A DNA stretch of 53,045 bases from the NCBI GenBank assembly GCA_905198295.1, contig CAJKBW010000005.1, positions 1 to 53,045 of the forward strand, in the 5' to 3' direction. Positions 49,748 to 53,045 of the stretch are shown here, one piece after another; the stretch's first letter is position 1; each line of letters begins with the position of its first letter. The position numbers were made by a program, and so were the translations under genes. This DNA is from an uncultured Oscillospiraceae bacterium (GTDB lineage: Bacteria > Bacillota > Clostridia > Oscillospirales > Acutalibacteraceae). Under the pieces are notes generated by a model. It made no database searches. It was not told where the DNA came from and saw only the letters and a list, made by a program, of their open reading frames with translations.

Positions 49748-50684
49748 TTTTATCGGGCACCGCAAGGTATTCCTGATTATCTCTCTGGTAATCATCGTTG
49801 CGGGAATCCTCTGCAGCATTCTGATGCCGATCGATCTGGATATTTCCTTTAAGGGCGGCACGCTGGTGCGGTACACCTTCAGCGGCGACTTGGACGAAGG
49901 CCAGGTGGATGACTTTGTCAGTGCCCAGCTCGGCCGCAGCGTTGAGGTTCCGCCGTTCAGCAGCGATATGAGCGGCACCAGCCTGATTGAAATTTCCCTG
50001 CCCGACCAGCTGTCGGTGGAGGAGCTGGATGCCCTGCATGCCGCGATGGCGGAGGAGTACAGTGACCACAATATCACGCTGGTACAGGCCAACTCGCTTA
50101 AGCCGTCCATGGGACGCAACTTCCTGATCAAATGTCTGGTGGCCGTTGCGCTGGCTGCGATTTTCCTTGTGATCTATGTGGCGCTGCGCTTCCGCAAAAT
50201 TGGCGGCTGGTCCGCCGGTGCGATGGCGGTTGCCGCGCTGTTCCACGATCTGCTGATTGCATTCTTTGCGTTTGTGGTTTTCCGGATTCCGCTCAACGAT
50301 AACTTTGTGGCGGTGCTGCTGTCCATTCTCGGCTATTCGCTCAACGCCACCATCGTGGTGTACGACCGTATCCGTGAGAACCGGCGGCTGATGGATGCCA
50401 AGACGCCGCTGAGCGAAATCGTGAACGTCAGTCTGAACCAGTCCTTCACCCGTACACTCAACACCAGCATCTGCACCTTCCTTGCGATCGGCACGGTGGC
50501 GGTGATTGCGCTGGCGATGAATCTCGAGTCCATTGTGAGCTTTGCGGTGCCGATGATGTTCGGTGTGCTTTCCGGTTTCTATTCATCGGTGTGCCTGTGC
50601 AGCCCGACCTGGGTGCTGTGGCAGGAACACCGTGATAAGAAAGAGGCGCTGAAAAAGGCGGCCGGTAAAAAGGCGAAGGCATAA
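49731..50684 (+). CDS. secF: Protein translocase subunit SecF
   Basis: A 317-residue partner of SecD. FDFIGHRKVFLIISLVIIVA, then DISFKGGTLVRYTF, FHDLLIAFFAFVVFR and SLNATIVVYDRIREN are the usual SecF blocks. It starts inside secD with GGGAGGG upstream, so synthesis is coupled. The C-terminal tail is Lys/Ala-rich (KKEALKKAAGKKAKA). A terminator follows. Confidence 0.96.
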   Translation: MKKQFDFIGHRKVFLIISLVIIVAGILCSILMPIDLDISFKGGTLVRYTFSGDLDEGQVDDFVSAQLGRSVEVPPFSSDMSGTSLIEISLPDQLSVEELDALHAAMAEEYSDHNITLVQANSLKPSMGRNFLIKCLVAVALAAIFLVIYVALRFRKIGGWSAGAMAVAALFHDLLIAFFAFVVFRIPLNDNFVAVLLSILGYSLNATIVVYDRIRENRRLMDAKTPLSEIVNVSLNQSFTRTLNTSICTFLAIGTVAVIALAMNLESIVSFAVPMMFGVLSGFYSSVCLCSPTWVLWQEHRDKKEALKKAAGKKAKA

Positions 50685-50704
50685 ATCGTATAACAGCAAT
50701 TTTT

Positions 50705-50735
50705 AAAGGAGACGGGTAACGCCGTCTCCTTTTTC
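50705..50735 (+). terminator. Intrinsic terminator after secF
   Basis: AAAGGAGACGG pairs with CCGTCTCCTTT around a 6-base loop, then TT. Confidence 0.88.
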
Positions 50736-50796
50736 TCTGCATATTCCTCCCACAATTCCGCACAATAAGGAAAACGAAAACAGGGAGGAATACACA

Positions 50797-51225
50797 ATGA
50801 ATGCGAACCAGGAGTTGCTCAACGGGATTTACCAGAACGCCGAAATGGGCAAGGAAACCATTGCCCGTCTGATCAAGGAAACCAACGATGTGGCATTCCG
50901 CAAGGTGATGGAAAATCAGCTGACCGAATACCAGGAGATTTTTGACCAAAGCCAGAAACAGCTGCAGGACAGGCACCAGAAGCCGGAGGGGCTGACCGGC
51001 ATGGAAAAGGCGAGCACCTACATGGCGCTCAAAATGAACACGCTTACCGACAAAACATCTTCGCATATGGCGGAGATGCTCATTCAGGGGAGTACAATGG
51101 GATCGGTGGATATACAGAAGCAGCTCAATAAATACAGTGAGGCGGACACCGATGTGCGCCGGCTCGGCGAGCGGCTGCTGAAAACGGAACAGCGCAACAT
51201 TGAACAGTTACAGCAGTATCTGTAA
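50797..51225 (+). CDS. Conserved four-helix protein of unknown function
   Basis: A 142-residue soluble, all-helical protein (NQELLNGIYQNAEMGKETIA; KVMENQLTEYQEIFDQSQ; MAEMLIQGSTMGSVDIQKQL; LGERLLKTEQRNIEQLQQYL). The spacing fits a four-helix, ferritin-like bundle, though metal ligands are not clearly in place. I recall similar clostridial hypotheticals with the same GSxMGxxDI motif, with no known role. ATG 50797 follows GGGAGGA. It is a single-gene unit between terminators. Confidence 0.78.
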   Translation: MNANQELLNGIYQNAEMGKETIARLIKETNDVAFRKVMENQLTEYQEIFDQSQKQLQDRHQKPEGLTGMEKASTYMALKMNTLTDKTSSHMAEMLIQGSTMGSVDIQKQLNKYSEADTDVRRLGERLLKTEQRNIEQLQQYL

Positions 51226-51265
51226 CGCGGCGGCATCGGTTGCCGCCCGTTTTGCGAAACCGTCT

Positions 51266-51293
51266 GCGGGCCACCTTGGGTGGCCCGCTTTTT
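51266..51293 (+). terminator. Intrinsic terminator after the four-helix gene
   Basis: GCGGGCCACC pairs perfectly with GGTGGCCCGC around TTG, then T5. Confidence 0.92.
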
Positions 51294-51430
51294 ATATTGC
51301 ACGGATGCACAGCGGTATATGTTCCCGGACATCGGAAGAATCGGCGGCCGCGGCGCCGTCATACGGCAGATTCGACAGAATGTGCCGGCGATTGTCTCGA
51401 CAAATTTCATCGTCCGGGATGGAATTCCCC

Positions 51431-51460
51431 TTGTCAGAAATACGCGCACTGTGCTATAAT
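51431..51460 (+). promoter_or_regulatory. Promoter of guaB
   Basis: TTGTCA, 18-base spacer, TATAAT with an extended TGC. The leader to the GTG start is about 65 bases. Confidence 0.8.
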
Positions 51461-51533
51461 GAAGAATAAATTATCCGTTCAATACCGACGGCGCAGGTCT
51501 GGATGCCCGCCGGAATATAAAGGAGGAGAAAAC

Positions 51534-53006
51534 GTGGTCAATACGAACGCGGGGGAAAAATTCCTCAAAGAAGGGCTCACTTTTGACGATGTGCTGCTGA
51601 TTCCGGCCAAATCGGATGTGCTTCCCAAGGAGATTTCGGTGGAGACCCGGCTGACCAAGTACATCACCCTGAATACTCCGCTGATGACGGCGGCAATGGA
51701 TACGGTGACCGAAGCGCCGATGGCGATTGCCATCGCCCGTGAGGGCGGCATCGGCGTCATCCATAAGAACATGCCGATCGCCGATCAGGCCGACCACGTT
51801 GACCGCGTGAAGCGTTCGGAAAACGGCGTCATCGTGAATCCGTTTTTCCTCTCTCCCGAGCATTTGGTGTCGGATGCCAACGAATTGATGGGCAAGTACA
51901 AGATTTCCGGCGTGCCGATCTGCCGCGACGGCAAACTGGTGGGCATTCTCACCAACCGTGATATGCGCTTCCTGACCGATTTTTCCCAGAAGATTGAAGA
52001 AGTTATGACCAAGGAAAATCTGGTCACCGCGCCGGTGGGCACGAATATGGAACAGGCGCAGGAGATTCTCCGCCGCCACCGGATCGAAAAGCTGCCGATT
52101 GTGGACGAGCAGGGTTACCTCAAAGGCCTGATTACCATTAAGGATATTGAAAAGGCGGTTAAATACCCGAATTCCGCTCGTGACAAGGACGGCCGGCTGT
52201 TGTGCGCGGCGGCAATCGGTGCCACGGCGGATGTGCTCGAACGCGCTTCGGCGCTGGTGGACGCGCAGGTGGATGCGCTGGTGCTGGATTCCGCTCACGG
52301 CCACAGCCAGAACATACTTAATGCGGTGTCCCGTGTGAAGGCGGCTTTCCCGAACGTATCGTTGATTGCCGGCAATATTGCGACTGCCTCGGCGGCGGAA
52401 GCGCTGATCGCGGCGGGCGCGGATGCGATCAAGGTCGGCATTGGACCCGGTTCCATCTGCACCACCCGTGTGGTCGCCGGTATCGGTGTGCCGCAGATCA
52501 CGGCGGTATACGATGCCGCCTGCGTGGCGTCGAAATACGGCATCCCGGTGATCGCGGACGGCGGTGTGAAATATTCCGGCGACCTGGTCAAGGCGATTGC
52601 GGCGGGTGCGGATGTCGTGATGGTCGGCTCGCTGGTGGCCGGTTGCGAGGAATCCCCCGGCGACACCGAGATTTACCAGGGACGGCAGTTCAAGGTGTAC
52701 CGCGGCATGGGCAGCCTTGGCGCGATGGCGCACGGCAGCAAGGACCGCTATTTCCAGGAGGACAACAAGAAGCTGGTTCCCGAAGGGGTCGAGGGCCGCG
52801 TGCCGTACAAGGGGCCGCTGTCCGAGACGGTGTATCAGCTGATGGGCGGCCTGCGCGCCGGCATGGGCTACTGCGGCTGCCGCGACATTCCGTCGCTGCA
52901 GAAAAACGGTCAGTTTGTCCGGATCACCGGCGCCGGTTTGAAGGAAAGCCATCCGCACGATATCCACATCACCAAGGAAGCCCCGAACTATTCCATCAGT
53001 CTGTAA
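51534..53006 (+). CDS. guaB: Inosine-5'-monophosphate dehydrogenase
   Basis: A 490-residue enzyme converting IMP to XMP with NAD, the committed step to GMP. The N-terminus EGLTFDDVLLIPAKSDVLP is typical. Two CBS domains (about 100-210) interrupt the barrel. The catalytic loop is GIGPGSICTTRVV (Cys near 308) and the flap is MGSLGAMAHGSKDRYFQ with GVEGRVPYKGPL. The start is GTG 51534, set by AAAGGAGGAG; longer in-frame sequence upstream is not family-like. A terminator begins right after the stop. Confidence 0.97.
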   Translation: MVNTNAGEKFLKEGLTFDDVLLIPAKSDVLPKEISVETRLTKYITLNTPLMTAAMDTVTEAPMAIAIAREGGIGVIHKNMPIADQADHVDRVKRSENGVIVNPFFLSPEHLVSDANELMGKYKISGVPICRDGKLVGILTNRDMRFLTDFSQKIEEVMTKENLVTAPVGTNMEQAQEILRRHRIEKLPIVDEQGYLKGLITIKDIEKAVKYPNSARDKDGRLLCAAAIGATADVLERASALVDAQVDALVLDSAHGHSQNILNAVSRVKAAFPNVSLIAGNIATASAAEALIAAGADAIKVGIGPGSICTTRVVAGIGVPQITAVYDAACVASKYGIPVIADGGVKYSGDLVKAIAAGADVVMVGSLVAGCEESPGDTEIYQGRQFKVYRGMGSLGAMAHGSKDRYFQEDNKKLVPEGVEGRVPYKGPLSETVYQLMGGLRAGMGYCGCRDIPSLQKNGQFVRITGAGLKESHPHDIHITKEAPNYSISL

Positions 53007-53013
53007 GAAAGAC

Positions 53014-53045
53014 AAGCGCCCGGATGCCGCAGCATCCGGGCGCTT
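53014..53045 (+). terminator. Terminator after guaB, at the window edge
   Basis: AAGCGCCCGGATG pairs with CATCCGGGCGCTT around six bases; the T tail, if present, is cut off by the window end. Confidence 0.8.

Noticed and set aside
51084..51449. Minus-strand frame of 121 codons between the four-helix gene and guaB
   Set aside because: It spans a strong terminator and part of a real gene on the other strand; composition is not protein-like.
1..53045. CRISPR arrays, tRNA or rRNA genes, prophage genes
   Set aside because: I found no regularly spaced repeats, no cloverleaf-like segment with T-loop signature and no phage structural or integrase gene.

Overview
The window is about 53 kb of chromosome from a high-GC (roughly 57-60% by eye), spore-forming member of the Clostridia. 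It is most like gut Oscillospirales/Ruminococcaceae (inference from family content). The evidence is strong AGGAGG-type ribosome binding sites, sigma-A promoters, sporulation genes (sigG, spoVAC, spoVAD, a YlmC/YmxH gene, a BofC-like gene), a cysteine-rich clostridial microprotein and many intrinsic terminators. There is no rRNA, tRNA, CRISPR array or prophage. One decayed IS200/IS605 element is present.

Layout. 1-11.5 kb: a plus-strand glycan-use operon whose start lies outside the window: TPR/Yip1 membrane protein, DUF5696 lipoprotein-like protein, two sugar ABC permeases, a GH78-type rhamnosidase, a UroD-fold protein and a GH38 alpha-mannosidase, with tight or overlapping junctions. 11.6-17.8 kb: Cys-rich microprotein, alpha/beta hydrolase, Pit phosphate transporter plus its DUF47/PhoU-like partner, patatin-like lipase, alanine/glycine:sodium symporter and a TetR regulator. 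18-25.5 kb: extended SDR, a structured intergenic region, two microproteins, a PRTase-like protein, an uncharacterised six-hairpin glycosidase-like protein, a sugar isomerase/epimerase, spoVAC-spoVAD and a BofC-like protein. 25.7-32.3 kb: class A penicillin-binding protein, then the aspartate-family amino-acid operon (ACT regulator, hom, thrB, lysC). 32.5-38 kb: TM2 protein, sigG, a zinc-ribbon/leucine-rich-repeat gene cut by an in-frame TAG, DUF2500 protein, YlmC/YmxH protein and a MATE exporter. 38.2-40.8 kb: rpsB-tsf and the IS200 remnant. 40.8-46.4 kb: minus-strand genes: GNAT acetyltransferase, GntR/ABC ATPase/ABC-2 permease cassette, MFS transporter, and a TPP-riboswitch-controlled ThiT-like thiamine transporter. 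46.6-53 kb: aminotransferase, secD-secF, a four-helix conserved protein and guaB.

How they fit together. The first operon imports and trims rhamnose- and mannose-containing glycans. Its ATPase and binding protein are not in the window. The hom-thrB-lysC operon makes homoserine and phosphohomoserine, but thrC is elsewhere. The sporulation genes are scattered single units rather than one block: sigG is not beside sigE, and spoVAC-AD has no spoVAE.

Most worth a second look: the TAG-split zinc-ribbon/LRR gene (34.0-35.6 kb), a multi-hairpin RNA-like region (19.06-19.30 kb), a perfect 20-bp palindrome just upstream of sigG, and the decayed IS200 with an intact perfect 22-bp hairpin over its ribosome binding site. 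I also note a UroD-fold protein with an altered metal motif inside a glycosidase operon, and a ThiT-like protein with a long extra membrane domain. I did not find a clear new defence or biosynthetic system.
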